From NCBI RefSeq assembly GCF_000300515.1, contig NZ_AMSI01000015.1, positions 62,001 through 126,000 on the forward strand: 64,000 bases of DNA, read 5' to 3'. This DNA is from Nitratireductor indicus C115. GTDB taxonomy: Bacteria; Pseudomonadota; Alphaproteobacteria; Rhizobiales; Rhizobiaceae. Shown here piece by piece: positions 18,028 through 26,644 of this stretch. How positions within the stretch are numbered: the first letter of the stretch is position 1; every line of letters starts with the position of its first letter. The position numbers and the translations under genes were made by a program. The notes under the pieces are model-generated. The model searched no databases. It saw only the letters and a program-made list of their open reading frames with translations, and was not told the origin of the DNA.

Positions 18028-19317
18028 ATGATGCGCGCCGTTCTTCTTTTCGGTACGGGACTTTTCCTGTTTGCGCAGGCGCTGCAAGGCGCACTGGCAG
18101 CGGAAGTCCGCGTTCCGGACGAACCGGGCGCGCTCATCGCCGCCGTCGGGCAAGCCGAGCCGGGGGATGTCCTCCGGCTCGGCGACGTTCGCTATGACGG
18201 CCCCATTCTCATCGACAAGGCCCTGTCGCTCGTCGGCACCGGAAACTCCACGGTGGCAGGACCGGGAAGCGGGACCGTCATTGCGATCACGTCCGGAGAC
18301 GTGCTGGTTCAGGGCATTCGGGTCGAGGGATCGGGCCAGCGCCTCAACGATCTCGATTCGGGCATCGCGATCGCGCGTTCAGCGCGCAATGTGCGCATTC
18401 TCGACAACCGGCTGGAAGGCAATCTGATCGGCATCGATGTGCAGGGCGGGCAGGATGTCGAAATTCGCGGCAACCGCATCGTCGGGCGCAACGATCTGCG
18501 CAAGAGCGAACGGGGGCCGGGCATCTATGTTTGGAATGCGCCGGGTCTTCTGGTGGAAGACAACGACATAGCGCGCGGGCGCGACGGCGTCTTCATCACC
18601 ACGTCCAATCATGCGGTCTATCGCAACAACCGTTTTTCGGAGCTGCGTTTCGCTTTCCATTCCATGTATGCGAACGACATCGAGGTGACAGGCAATGTTT
18701 CGCGCGGCAACGACATGGGGTTTGCCTTCATGTATTCGCGCAAGCTCAGGATCAGCGGCAATCTTTCCGAGCAGGATCGCACGCACGGGTTTTTTCTCAA
18801 CTTTGCCAACCAGGCCGAGATCGCGGGCAACGAGGTCCGCGACGGTGGGGAGAAATGCCTGTTCGTCTACAATTCAAACAAGAACCGGATTGCCGACAAT
18901 CGCTTCGCCGGCTGCGGAATAGGCATTCATTTCACCGCAGGGTCGGAGGGCAATGTGGTTTCCGGCAATGCCTTCATGGGCAATCGGACACAGGTGAAAT
19001 ATGTCGGCACGCGCTGGATCGAATGGAGCGAGAGCGGCCGGGGCAATTACTGGTCCGAACAGGTTGCCTTCGACATAGATGGCGACGGGATCGCCGACAG
19101 CCCCTATCGGCCAAACGATCTCGTGGATCAGATCACCTGGAGCCAACCCATGGCCAAGCTGCTCATGGGGTCGCCCGCCGTGCAGCTCATCCGCTGGTCG
19201 CAATCGCGCTTTCCGGGGCTTCTGCCCGGTGGCGTAGTGGACAGCCACCCGCTCATGAGCCCGGTCTCAGCAGGCCTTTCCGCCAGTTCCTCGAAGGGGA
19301 CAACCAATGACATGTGA
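18028..19317 (+). CDS. nosD: NosD, periplasmic copper-site maturation protein
   Basis: A 429-residue exported right-handed beta-helix protein needed to build the CuZ site of NosZ. A signal peptide occupies about residues 1-24 (ending ALAAEV). Repeated CASH/NosD-type turns follow, such as GIDVQGGQDVEIRGNRIVG and GFFLNFANQAEIAGNEV. It starts 8 bases after nosZ and overlaps nosF by 11 bases. A second ATG one codon downstream gives slightly better spacing from the GGGGGA ribosome site. Confidence 0.95.
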   Translation: MMRAVLLFGTGLFLFAQALQGALAAEVRVPDEPGALIAAVGQAEPGDVLRLGDVRYDGPILIDKALSLVGTGNSTVAGPGSGTVIAITSGDVLVQGIRVEGSGQRLNDLDSGIAIARSARNVRILDNRLEGNLIGIDVQGGQDVEIRGNRIVGRNDLRKSERGPGIYVWNAPGLLVEDNDIARGRDGVFITTSNHAVYRNNRFSELRFAFHSMYANDIEVTGNVSRGNDMGFAFMYSRKLRISGNLSEQDRTHGFFLNFANQAEIAGNEVRDGGEKCLFVYNSNKNRIADNRFAGCGIGIHFTAGSEGNVVSGNAFMGNRTQVKYVGTRWIEWSESGRGNYWSEQVAFDIDGDGIADSPYRPNDLVDQITWSQPMAKLLMGSPAVQLIRWSQSRFPGLLPGGVVDSHPLMSPVSAGLSASSSKGTTNDM

Positions 19318-20233
19318 TGATTGCAGCAATGCCGTTTTGTCCGTTCGCGGCGCGAGCGTGCGGTTCGGAGATTTCCAGGCGCTGAGGCAGGTGTTCCTCA
19401 CGGTTTCTCCGGGTGAGCGGGTGGCGTTGCTTGGGCACAATGGCGCTGGAAAGACCACGCTGTTCAAGAGCGTGCTCGGCTTTCTCGGACTGGAAGGCGG
19501 GGTCATTGACGTTGCCGGGCATAGACCCGGATCGCGCGAGGCGCGGCTGGCGGTCAGCTATCTGCCGGAATCGGTCGCCTTCGCGAAGACCCTGTCGGGC
19601 ATCGAGATCATGCGGTTTTTCGCGCGGCTGAAGGGGATCGATCCGAGGGAGGCTCTGCCGCTTCTGGAGAGGGTGGGTCTGGCCGATGCCGGTGGGCGCC
19701 GGGTGGGTGCCTATTCCAAGGGTATGCGCCAACGTCTCGGGCTCGCGCAGGCCCTCATCGGGAAGCCGCGGCTCCTCTTGCTCGACGAGCCGACAAGCGG
19801 CCTCGACCCGGTTTCCCGACGCGAATTCTACGAGATCATCGACGCGGTTTCGGCGGAGGGGACAGCGGTGCTCCTGTCTTCGCACGCGCTCACCGAAGTG
19901 GAAGGGCGGACGGATCGTATTGCGATCCTTTCGAAAGGGAGGCTTGTGGCGGATGGCCCGCTGCCGGCATTGGCGCGTGAGGCGCGATTGCCGATCACGG
20001 TCAATATCAAGGCGAAGGAGGGCCGTGCGGACAGTCTGCACAGCCGGCTTGGCGGCGTTCGGGCCAATGGCAAATCGGTCATCCTTACCTGCCAGCCCGA
20101 AGCCAAGGTCGATCTTCTGGGCCAGATGGCGGCGCTTGGAGCCGAAATCGATGATTTCGACATCACCATGCCGAGCCTCGACGACATCTACCGCCACTAT
20201 TCGCTCGATCAGGAGAAGGGAGCGCAGCCATGA
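19307..20233 (+). CDS. nosF: NosF, ABC ATPase for NosZ maturation
   Basis: A 308-residue cytoplasmic ATPase with Walker A GHNGAGKTT, signature YSKGMRQRLGLAQA, Walker B LLLLDEPTSGLD and the switch histidine in LSSHAL. It pairs with NosY and NosD to move a sulfur or maturation species for the CuZ centre. It overlaps nosD upstream and shares an ATGA with nosY. It resembles the stress-island ATPase at 47224-48162. Confidence 0.96.
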   Translation: MTCDDCSNAVLSVRGASVRFGDFQALRQVFLTVSPGERVALLGHNGAGKTTLFKSVLGFLGLEGGVIDVAGHRPGSREARLAVSYLPESVAFAKTLSGIEIMRFFARLKGIDPREALPLLERVGLADAGGRRVGAYSKGMRQRLGLAQALIGKPRLLLLDEPTSGLDPVSRREFYEIIDAVSAEGTAVLLSSHALTEVEGRTDRIAILSKGRLVADGPLPALAREARLPITVNIKAKEGRADSLHSRLGGVRANGKSVILTCQPEAKVDLLGQMAALGAEIDDFDITMPSLDDIYRHYSLDQEKGAQP

Positions 20234-21063
20234 ATACGCCTGCAAGGATCGCGGCGGTCGCGGGAACCGAATTCAAGATCGCGTTGCGCAATCGCTGGGT
20301 GCTGCTGGCGACCGTGCTGCTCACGCTTTTTTCGCTGGCGCTTTCCTTTCCCGGCACGGGCGGGGGCACTCTCAAGGCAAGCGCGCTCCTGATGGCGGCG
20401 GCCAGCATCTCGACGCTTGCGGTCTATCTCATTCCGCTCATCGCGCTGCTCGTTTCCTACGACAGTTTCGCCGGCGAGGTGGAGCGGGGCACCATGGCTT
20501 TGATCCTGGCAACGCCGGTGAACCGGGGAGAACTGCTTTTCGGCAAGTTCCTCGGTCTGTGCCTGGTGGTTTTCATCGCAATCGCCGTCGGTTTCGGGAT
20601 TGCGGTGGCGGTGACGGTCGGCCTTTACGGTTTCGATGTCACGGGCATCGAAGCATGGCTGCGCCTGCTTGCCACGGCGATTTTCCTGGGGGCGGTGTTC
20701 GTGGCCGCCGGCATGGCGCTTTCGACCGCGGTTCCACGCACGGGAACGGCAGCGGCCCTTGCCGTGGGGCTTTGGCTGGTGTTGGTCGTGCTCTACGATC
20801 TGGCGCTGCTGGCAGGTCTCGTCGTGGATGAGGGCGGCTTCTTCACTAAGGGTCTCTTCCCCTATTTCGTGGTTCTCAATCCCGGAGATGCGTTTCGCAT
20901 CTTCAATCTGGCGGGGCTTGAAAGCGCAACGCCGGTAAGCGGCCTGGACGGGCTTGCGAACACGCTTCCATTTTCTCCGGTTCTGGCACTGGCGGCCATG
21001 GCCTTCTGGCTCGTCGCAATGCTTGGCGCCGGATTGTTCAGCGCAAGGAGGCTGACGCCATGA
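20230..21063 (+). CDS. nosY: NosY, ABC permease for NosZ maturation
   Basis: A 277-residue inner-membrane protein with about six membrane helices and the family segment YDSFAGEVERGTMALILATP (near residues 77-96) that follows helix 2. It forms the membrane part of the NosDFY complex. It overlaps nosF and nosL by 4 bases each, so the operon is translationally coupled. Confidence 0.95.
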   Translation: MNTPARIAAVAGTEFKIALRNRWVLLATVLLTLFSLALSFPGTGGGTLKASALLMAAASISTLAVYLIPLIALLVSYDSFAGEVERGTMALILATPVNRGELLFGKFLGLCLVVFIAIAVGFGIAVAVTVGLYGFDVTGIEAWLRLLATAIFLGAVFVAAGMALSTAVPRTGTAAALAVGLWLVLVVLYDLALLAGLVVDEGGFFTKGLFPYFVVLNPGDAFRIFNLAGLESATPVSGLDGLANTLPFSPVLALAAMAFWLVAMLGAGLFSARRLTP

Positions 21064-21617
21064 GAAAGATTGCAATCGCACTTCTTGCGGGAAGCCTGCT
21101 GTCGATGCCGCTCACCGGCTGCAGTGACGAGGCGACCGCCGTGACCCCTGCTCCCATCGCCATGACCGACGATGCGGTTGGCCATTATTGCCAGATGTAT
21201 GTGCTCGACCACGGAGGGCCGAAGGCGCAGATTCATCTGAAAGGGTTCGAGCAACCCCTCTGGTTCGCGCAGGTCAGTGATGCCGTTGCCTATATGCACG
21301 ACAAGGAACGGACGGCGGATGTTCTGGCGGTCTATGTGAGCGACATGGAAAAGGCTGTTTCATGGGGCGAGCCGGGCGTGGAGAACTGGGTGGGGGCGGA
21401 CCGCGCCTTCTTCGTGACCGGCAGCCGCCAGATGGGCGGCATGGACGCGCCGGAAGCCATTCCGTTCGGCACGAGAGAAGCGGCGGAAACCTTCGTTCGA
21501 CGCGAGGGCGGCAGCATCGTCACTTTCGATGCCATCCCGGAAGAGTATGTGAGACCGCAAGCAGCGATGAACATCGAGGGCGTGCAGCAGCAGCCGATGC
21601 ATGGACACGGGAGCTGA
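21060..21617 (+). CDS. nosL: NosL, outer-facing lipoprotein copper chaperone
   Basis: A 185-residue lipoprotein with signal peptide and lipobox LTGC (Cys21). It carries the NosL-family core HYCQMYVLDHGGPKAQIHLK, whose Cys and Met residues bind Cu(I). The extreme C-terminus is Met/His-rich (MHGHG), consistent with copper delivery to NosZ. It overlaps nosY by ATGA and ends just before nosX. Confidence 0.95.
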   Translation: MRKIAIALLAGSLLSMPLTGCSDEATAVTPAPIAMTDDAVGHYCQMYVLDHGGPKAQIHLKGFEQPLWFAQVSDAVAYMHDKERTADVLAVYVSDMEKAVSWGEPGVENWVGADRAFFVTGSRQMGGMDAPEAIPFGTREAAETFVRREGGSIVTFDAIPEEYVRPQAAMNIEGVQQQPMHGHGS

Positions 21618-21619
21618 CC

Positions 21620-22576
21620 ATGGAAAAACCAGGTGGAATGAATCTGACGCGCCGCAGGGCGCTTTTCATCGGCGCGACGTTTATCGGTGGGGCGTTGGCC
21701 GCACGCAGCTTCGCGGCGGGGTCTGCCGTTTCGCGCTGGAGCGGGCAGGCCCTGGGCGCGCATGCGACAATCGAACTGGCGGGAGCCGATGGAGCGCTTG
21801 CGCAGGCTGTCTTCGCGCAAATCGAGCGCGAGGTTTCACGGCTTGAAGCAATCTTCAGCCTCTACCGTGGCGACAGTGCACTCTCGCGCCTGAACAGGAC
21901 CGGAGAATTGGCCGCCCCTCCGCCGGAACTGCTCGAGCTTCTCGCGTTGGCGGGCGCAGTGCATCGCCAGACAGACGGTCTGTTCGATCCCACGGTGCAG
22001 CCGCTTTTCGCGCTTTTTGCCGAGCATTACAGCGCCGGAAAGCGCGGGATGCCGGATGTGGCGCAGGTTGAGGCCGCCTTGGCGCGCGTCGGGTTCGATG
22101 CGGTTCGTTTCGATCCGGAGCAGGTTCGCTTCGAGCGTTTCGGCATGGCCATGACGTTGAACGGCATTGCGCAGGGCTACATCACCGACCGCGTTGCGGC
22201 GCTGCTGCGGGAGAGGGGCTTCTCCAACGTGCTGGTGGACATGGGAGAAATCCAGGCAATCGGAAGCGGTACCGAGGGCAATGGCTGGCGGGTCGGCATT
22301 CGCCAGGGGGGAGGAGAGGATGGCATATCGAAGCGGTTGATGTTGACCGACAGGGCGCTTGCCACCTCGATGATGCTTGGCACGGTGTTCGACCAGGCGG
22401 GAACAACAGGCCACATCCTGCATCCCCGCACAGGCGTTGCCAGCCGGTTCAATGCGCGTGCATCGGTGGTCGACCAAAGCGCCGCACGGGCCGATGCCCT
22501 GTCGACGGCAGCGATACTGATGGATTCCAGGCAGATCGAGGCCCTCAGGCAAGAGGGTGTGGAGCTTTATCTTTGA
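21620..22576 (+). CDS. nosX: NosX, ApbE-family FAD:protein FMN transferase
   Basis: A 318-residue exported ApbE-type flavin transferase that attaches FMN to the periplasmic domain of NosR. The N-terminus has a Tat-like signal (LTRRRALFIGATFIGGALAA). ApbE motifs follow, including RFGMAMTLNGIAQGYITDRV and LVDMGEIQAIGSG near the middle, and HILHPRTGVAS toward the C-terminus. The start at 21620, two bases after nosL, is preferred over an in-frame start inside nosL. It is the last nos gene before the terminator hairpin at 22584. Confidence 0.94.
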   Translation: MEKPGGMNLTRRRALFIGATFIGGALAARSFAAGSAVSRWSGQALGAHATIELAGADGALAQAVFAQIEREVSRLEAIFSLYRGDSALSRLNRTGELAAPPPELLELLALAGAVHRQTDGLFDPTVQPLFALFAEHYSAGKRGMPDVAQVEAALARVGFDAVRFDPEQVRFERFGMAMTLNGIAQGYITDRVAALLRERGFSNVLVDMGEIQAIGSGTEGNGWRVGIRQGGGEDGISKRLMLTDRALATSMMLGTVFDQAGTTGHILHPRTGVASRFNARASVVDQSAARADALSTAAILMDSRQIEALRQEGVELYL

Positions 22577-22583
22577 TGCAAAA

Positions 22584-22616
22584 CGAAAAGGCCGGAGACA
22601 TGCTCCGGCCTTTTCG
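22584..22616. terminator. Bidirectional intrinsic terminator between nosX and pseudoazurin
   Basis: A perfect 14-bp stem, CGAAAAGGCCGGAG (22584-22597) with CTCCGGCCTTTTCG (22603-22616), and a 5-base loop. The A-run and T-run on the two sides allow termination in both directions. It lies between the convergent 3' ends of nosX and the pseudoazurin gene. Confidence 0.85.
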
Positions 22617-22631
22617 TTGGAAACGAGGTTT

Positions 22632-23084
22632 CTACTGATTGTCCAGTTCGGCAAACAGCTCCTCGAACTTGATCTTGGCTTTCTTGGGAGCCTTTGCCGC
22701 TTTTGCCGCCTCGGCATTTACGGGGGAACCGACTTCCACCAGCATCACCATGCCGAGCCCGTAATGGGGCTTGCAACGGATGCCATAGACGCCTTCCTTG
22801 TCGAAGGTGACGGTGATCTCCTTGTTCAGGACGCCTTTGAAAGGCGTGGCGCCGTCCGGATACATGCCTTCCACGCTTTCTGCATTGTGGCCCTTGTCGG
22901 TCGGCACGAACTTCACGGTATCGCCGGGAGCGGCGCGAACGATTTCCGGTTCAAACACCATCGCTCCCTTTTCGCCCTTGTTGAGCATCTTCACTTCGAA
23001 TTCGGCGGCGCCCGCCGGAACCAGGGCCGTTGCGAGGAGAGCAGCTGCGGCGAAGGCTGTCAGCGCGTTTCTTACGGTTTTCAT
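22632..23084 (-). CDS. Pseudoazurin (type I blue copper protein)
   Basis: A 150-residue periplasmic electron carrier. It has a signal peptide (about 1-27, ending GAAEFE) and a cupredoxin domain with the four copper ligands visible: His66 (GHNAE), Cys104 and His107 (RCKPH) and Met112. A Lys/Ala-rich C-terminal tail follows, common in rhizobial pseudoazurins. It donates electrons to copper nitrite reductase or NosZ. ATG 23084 is preferred to GTG 23090 because of spacing from the AGAGG ribosome site. An Fnr-type palindrome lies about 80 bases upstream. Confidence 0.95.
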   Translation of the reverse strand: MKTVRNALTAFAAAALLATALVPAGAAEFEVKMLNKGEKGAMVFEPEIVRAAPGDTVKFVPTDKGHNAESVEGMYPDGATPFKGVLNKEITVTFDKEGVYGIRCKPHYGLGMVMLVEVGSPVNAEAAKAAKAPKKAKIKFEELFAELDNQ

Positions 23085-23160
23085 GGTCACTTACCTCTGT
23101 CGTTTTCGAACACGGCGTTTGCCGTTGGCTCCGTTCTAGAGACATTGGCGGCTGCGAACT

Positions 23161-23176
23161 TTGTCCGCGGACAAAC
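23161..23176. promoter_or_regulatory. Perfect palindromic Fnr/NnrR-type box upstream of pseudoazurin
   Basis: TTTGTCCGCGGACAAA is a perfect 16-bp palindrome whose inner 14 bases are TTG-N8-CAA, the form recognised by Crp/Fnr-superfamily denitrification regulators. It is centred about 84 bases upstream of the pseudoazurin start on the minus strand and about 150 bases upstream of the DUF1858 gene on the plus strand. Confidence 0.65.
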
Positions 23177-23317
23177 AAGTGGGACGTGTTTGGCACCAGC
23201 GGGCAATCGGCGGCTTGTTTGCGCCGGAGCAACGAAGCTTCTCCCGTTACACCCTATGCGTTGAAAATGGGGCGAGCCGGCTCGAAGCGGTGTTCGGCGG
23301 TTACGCGGATGGAAGGG

Positions 23318-23569
23318 ATGGCCAAGAAGACGGAAGTCGATAACGACATGGCGCTTGAGGAACTCATGCAAAGATGGCCGGCGACCATCAGCGTGTTCCT
23401 GCGCCATCGGATGCTTTGCATCGGCTGTCCGATAGCGGGGTTCCACACATTGTTGGATGCCGCACGGGAGCACGACATCGATCTCGACATGCTGCTGGAG
23501 GAGATTGAGGACGCGATTGCGGGGCGGCCTGCCAACACCGCGTCTAGCCGTCCTTTTTACCCTCGCTGA
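23318..23569 (+). CDS. DUF1858 (ScdA-N-like) small CxxC protein
   Basis: An 83-residue cytoplasmic protein of the DUF1858/hybrid-cluster-associated disulfide family, seen in MALEELMQRWPATISVFLRH followed by the conserved MLCIGCPIAGFHTL with its CxxC pair. Relatives occur beside nitric-oxide and denitrification genes and as the N-terminal domain of ScdA/RIC di-iron repair proteins. An upstream ATG at 23309 is an alternative start. Its 3' end overlaps the convergent Crp/Fnr gene by 26 bases. Confidence 0.8.
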   Translation: MAKKTEVDNDMALEELMQRWPATISVFLRHRMLCIGCPIAGFHTLLDAAREHDIDLDMLLEEIEDAIAGRPANTASSRPFYPR

Positions 23570-24245
23570 TGAGCATCAGCCGGTGCGGGTCCGTGACGGT
23601 TACTTTCTGGCGACCACTCTTGATGACACCGAGGTCTTCCCATGAACTCAGCAGGCGGCTGACCGTGTGCAGGGTGGTTCCGGTCATTTCCGCAATGTCC
23701 TGGCGCGAAATGGGGAAGTCGATCAGCAGGCCGTCTTCGGATTTGCGACCGATCTGTCTTACGAGGCGCAGCACGGCGTTGGCCACGCGTTGCTCCACCT
23801 GGGCGACGGAAAGCTCGATCACCCGTTCCTGCGTTTCCTGCAGGCGGGCGCCCACGGCCTTGTAGCTGTTGGCGGCGAAGAGCGGGAAACGGGCCGTCAG
23901 TTCCGGCCACAGTGCCATCGGCCAGCACAGCACGACGCAATCCACCGCGGCGATGGCGCTCGCGGGATAGGTGGTACGGCCGATGGCCGGAGCAATGCCT
24001 ATGATTGAGCCGGTGCCGAGATAGCGCGCGATGATTTGATGGCCGTCCTTTGTGGTCTGGACAACGCGAACCGTGCCGTCGAGCAGCAGGAAAAACCGGG
24101 ATGCTTCAGCCTCCTGCTCGAAGACGGGCTTGTACTTGGGAATCCGGGACGAGTTCGCTCTTTCGAGTATGACATCCAGGTCGTCGGGCGAAAGCCCTGC
24201 AAAGACGTCCATATGGGCGATCAGGGAACGGTCGATCCTTGCCAT
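23544..24245 (-). CDS. Crp/Fnr-family regulator, NnrR/DNR-like
   Basis: A 233-residue regulator with an N-terminal cyclic-nucleotide-type beta-roll (about 10-130), a dimer helix and a C-terminal Crp winged helix (ISRQDIAEMTGTTLHTVSRL, near residues 175-194). It has no N-terminal cysteine cluster, so it is not an oxygen-sensing 4Fe-4S FNR but fits the NO-responsive NnrR/DNR branch. The recognition helix has LHTVSR where FNR has VETISR, consistent with sites other than TTGAT. It diverges from nnrS and probably controls nos, pseudoazurin and nnrS. Confidence 0.85.
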   Translation of the reverse strand: MARIDRSLIAHMDVFAGLSPDDLDVILERANSSRIPKYKPVFEQEAEASRFFLLLDGTVRVVQTTKDGHQIIARYLGTGSIIGIAPAIGRTTYPASAIAAVDCVVLCWPMALWPELTARFPLFAANSYKAVGARLQETQERVIELSVAQVEQRVANAVLRLVRQIGRKSEDGLLIDFPISRQDIAEMTGTTLHTVSRLLSSWEDLGVIKSGRQKVTVTDPHRLMLISEGKKDG

Positions 24246-24258
24246 TTCAATTCCAGAC

Positions 24259-24272
24259 TTGCGTTAGCGCAA
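24259..24272. promoter_or_regulatory. NnrR-type box between the Crp/Fnr gene and nnrS
   Basis: TTGCGTTAGCGCAA is an exact TTGCG-N4-CGCAA inverted repeat, the form described for NnrR targets. It lies 89 bases upstream of nnrS and 14 bases upstream of the regulator's own start. It may therefore activate nnrS and repress the regulator. Confidence 0.7.
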
Positions 24273-24360
24273 ACTCGGCGGCGCCCGTCCCTCTATAAAG
24301 AATTGCCGACGCGGCGACCACCCGCCACGAACAGCCGCCTAACAAGGAAGGAACCCGGAC

Positions 24361-25536
24361 ATGCCAATCCCCAGGTTGTGGAACTATGAGGGCCCCGCGA
24401 TACTGTCCTACGGGTTCCGTCCATTCTTCTTTTTCGGGGCTATTTATTCCGGGCTTGCCGTTCTCCTGTGGGTCCCTCTTTTCCAGGGATGGCTTGAGAT
24501 TCAGACCGCTTTCCATCCGATTGACTGGCACATTCATGAAATGCTGTTCGGCTTCCTGCCGGCCGTCGTTACAGGCTTTCTGCTCACCGCGGTGCCGAAC
24601 TGGACGGGCCGGCTGCCCGTGCAGGGAAGCAAGCTCGGCATTCTTGTGGCGCTCTGGGTGATCGGGCGCATTGCCGTGCTCTTCTCCGCGTGGATAGGGG
24701 CCATTCCTGCTGCCTGTCTCGACGGGCTTTTTCTTCTGGCGGTGACGGCTGCAACCGCAAACGAAATCGTAAGTGGCCGCAATTGGCGCAATCTCAAAGT
24801 GCTCATTCCGCTCACCGTGCTGTTTCTCGGGAACGTGGTCTTCCATCTCGAAGCGTATTTTCAGGGCACGAGCGATTATGCGCGGCGCCTGGGGGTGGCC
24901 GCCGCCATCACGCTCATCATGCTGATCGGCGGTCGGATCATACCGAGCTTCACGCGCAACTGGCTGGTGCGCGAAAATCCCGGACGACTGCCGGTGAGCT
25001 TCGGCAGGCTCGATGTGTTCGCGGTGGTTGCAAGCGTGCTGGCGCTCGGGCTGTGGGTCGCGCGGCCCGAACTTGTGTTGACCGGGGCGCTCATGGTGGC
25101 AGCCGGGGGTGTCAATCTTGTGCGGATGGCGCGTTGGGCAGGCGAACGCACGCTGCGCGAGCCGCTGGTGTTTATTCTTCACATCGCTTTTCTTTTCGTG
25201 CCGGCGGGCTTCGTTCTGACCGGGTTAACAGTCCTTCTGCCGGCTTTCGTGTTGCCGCAGGCCGGCTACCATGCCTTCGGTGCAGGAGCCATCGGCACGA
25301 TGACGCTGGCCGTGATGATGCGCGCGACGCTCGGGCATACCGGCCATGAATTGTCGATGAGCAAGGGCGCAATGGCGGTGTTCCTGCTGGCGCTCGTGGC
25401 TGTGGTTACGCGGCTTGCTGCAGCCTTCGATCTCGGCGCGGGAGCGCATCTCATCGAGATTTCCGGCGGGGCCTGGGCGGCGTCTTTTCTCGGCTTCGCA
25501 CTGGTGTTCGGACCGATGCTGCTCAAGCCGCGATGA
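24361..25536 (+). CDS. nnrS: NnrS-family haem-copper membrane protein
   Basis: A 391-residue polytopic protein with about 12 hydrophobic helices and the typical NnrS features: an N-terminal SYGFRPFF motif, DWHIHEMLFGFLPAVVTGFL with histidines, and PNWTGR. NnrS helps cells tolerate nitric oxide or its metal-nitrosyl products during denitrification. It diverges from the NnrR-like gene, with a shared operator-like site between them. Confidence 0.93.
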   Translation: MPIPRLWNYEGPAILSYGFRPFFFFGAIYSGLAVLLWVPLFQGWLEIQTAFHPIDWHIHEMLFGFLPAVVTGFLLTAVPNWTGRLPVQGSKLGILVALWVIGRIAVLFSAWIGAIPAACLDGLFLLAVTAATANEIVSGRNWRNLKVLIPLTVLFLGNVVFHLEAYFQGTSDYARRLGVAAAITLIMLIGGRIIPSFTRNWLVRENPGRLPVSFGRLDVFAVVASVLALGLWVARPELVLTGALMVAAGGVNLVRMARWAGERTLREPLVFILHIAFLFVPAGFVLTGLTVLLPAFVLPQAGYHAFGAGAIGTMTLAVMMRATLGHTGHELSMSKGAMAVFLLALVAVVTRLAAAFDLGAGAHLIEISGGAWAASFLGFALVFGPMLLKPR

Positions 25537-25630
25537 GGGCGAATGAGGGTTGCCGGCCCTGATGGATGCCCCATAAGGTAGCTGCCGAATGTGTGGCGGC
25601 GAGCGGTTGCTCGCAAGTTCAGAGGGGCAG

Positions 25631-26533
25631 ATGAACCAGCGGCAGATCCAGGCATTTCGTCATGTGATGCGCCATGGCTCCATCACGGCTGCCGCGCAAT
25701 CCCTGAACATCTCGCAGCCCGCCGTCAGCCGGCTGATCGCCGATCTGGAGCGATCCATCGGGTTTCGCCTTTTCCTGCGGCAGGGCGGCAAGTCCGAGCC
25801 CACCACGGAAGCGCTGGAATTCATCCAGGAAGTCGAGCGTATGTTCTACGGGCTCGACCGGCTCGGCCAGACAGCGCGTGAAATCAAGGATTTGCGCCGG
25901 GCGACCCTGCATGTGGCGACCATGCCCATGGTCAGTTTCGAGATCATCCCCAATGCGCTGAAAGGCTTTCTCGCGCAGCGGCAGGGCATCAAGGTCACGC
26001 ATGACGTGCACACATCGGCCCGTATCGTGGATATGATCGCCTCCCGTCAACTCGATCTCGGCGTGGCGCAGACCCATATCGAGCGGCGCGATGTCGAGTT
26101 TCTGGCTTCGTACCGAACCTATTGCGTGTGTGTTCTTGCGCCTGAGCATCCCTTGAGCGGGCGTTCCTCGCTTTCGCCGAAGGACCTGCGCGGTGAGCCG
26201 TTGGTGGCTCTTGCCCACCACACGCTGACGGCGAATTATGTGACCCAGCGCTTTGCCGAAGAGAATGTGAAGCCGGAAATTGCCATCGAAAGCCAGCCTT
26301 CCTATTCGGCCTGTGGGCTTGCGGCCAAGGGCGTGGGTATCGCGATCGTGGACCCCATGACGCCGCGCATCTTCAAGGGGAGCCTGAAGGCCATTCCCTT
26401 CGAACCGCGCATCCCGTTCGACTTTCACATCGTCAAGCCGGCGGATTTGCCCCTGTCGCGCGCTGCGGAAGAATTTCGCGTGCATTTGCTGGAGACGCTT
26501 GCTTCTTTCTCCGAAATCCATTCTTTGACATAA
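25631..26533 (+). CDS. LysR-family transcriptional regulator
   Basis: A 300-residue LysR regulator with an N-terminal winged HTH (MNQRQIQAFRHVMRHGSITA, then LNISQPAVSRLIADLE) and the LysR substrate-binding domain (about 90-295). ATG 25631, eight bases after the AGAGGGG ribosome site, is preferred to an upstream in-frame start. It precedes a TRAP transporter and catabolic genes on the same strand and is their most likely regulator. Confidence 0.9.
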   Translation: MNQRQIQAFRHVMRHGSITAAAQSLNISQPAVSRLIADLERSIGFRLFLRQGGKSEPTTEALEFIQEVERMFYGLDRLGQTAREIKDLRRATLHVATMPMVSFEIIPNALKGFLAQRQGIKVTHDVHTSARIVDMIASRQLDLGVAQTHIERRDVEFLASYRTYCVCVLAPEHPLSGRSSLSPKDLRGEPLVALAHHTLTANYVTQRFAEENVKPEIAIESQPSYSACGLAAKGVGIAIVDPMTPRIFKGSLKAIPFEPRIPFDFHIVKPADLPLSRAAEEFRVHLLETLASFSEIHSLT

Positions 26534-26644
26534 CATTTTTGCATGACGCCAGATTATATTTGTATTTGATTTTATGCCCTCCAGCCTGAACCATTGACGA
26601 TGAGTGGAACCGGCAAAACCAAAGAACAATCTGGGAGTTCAAAC

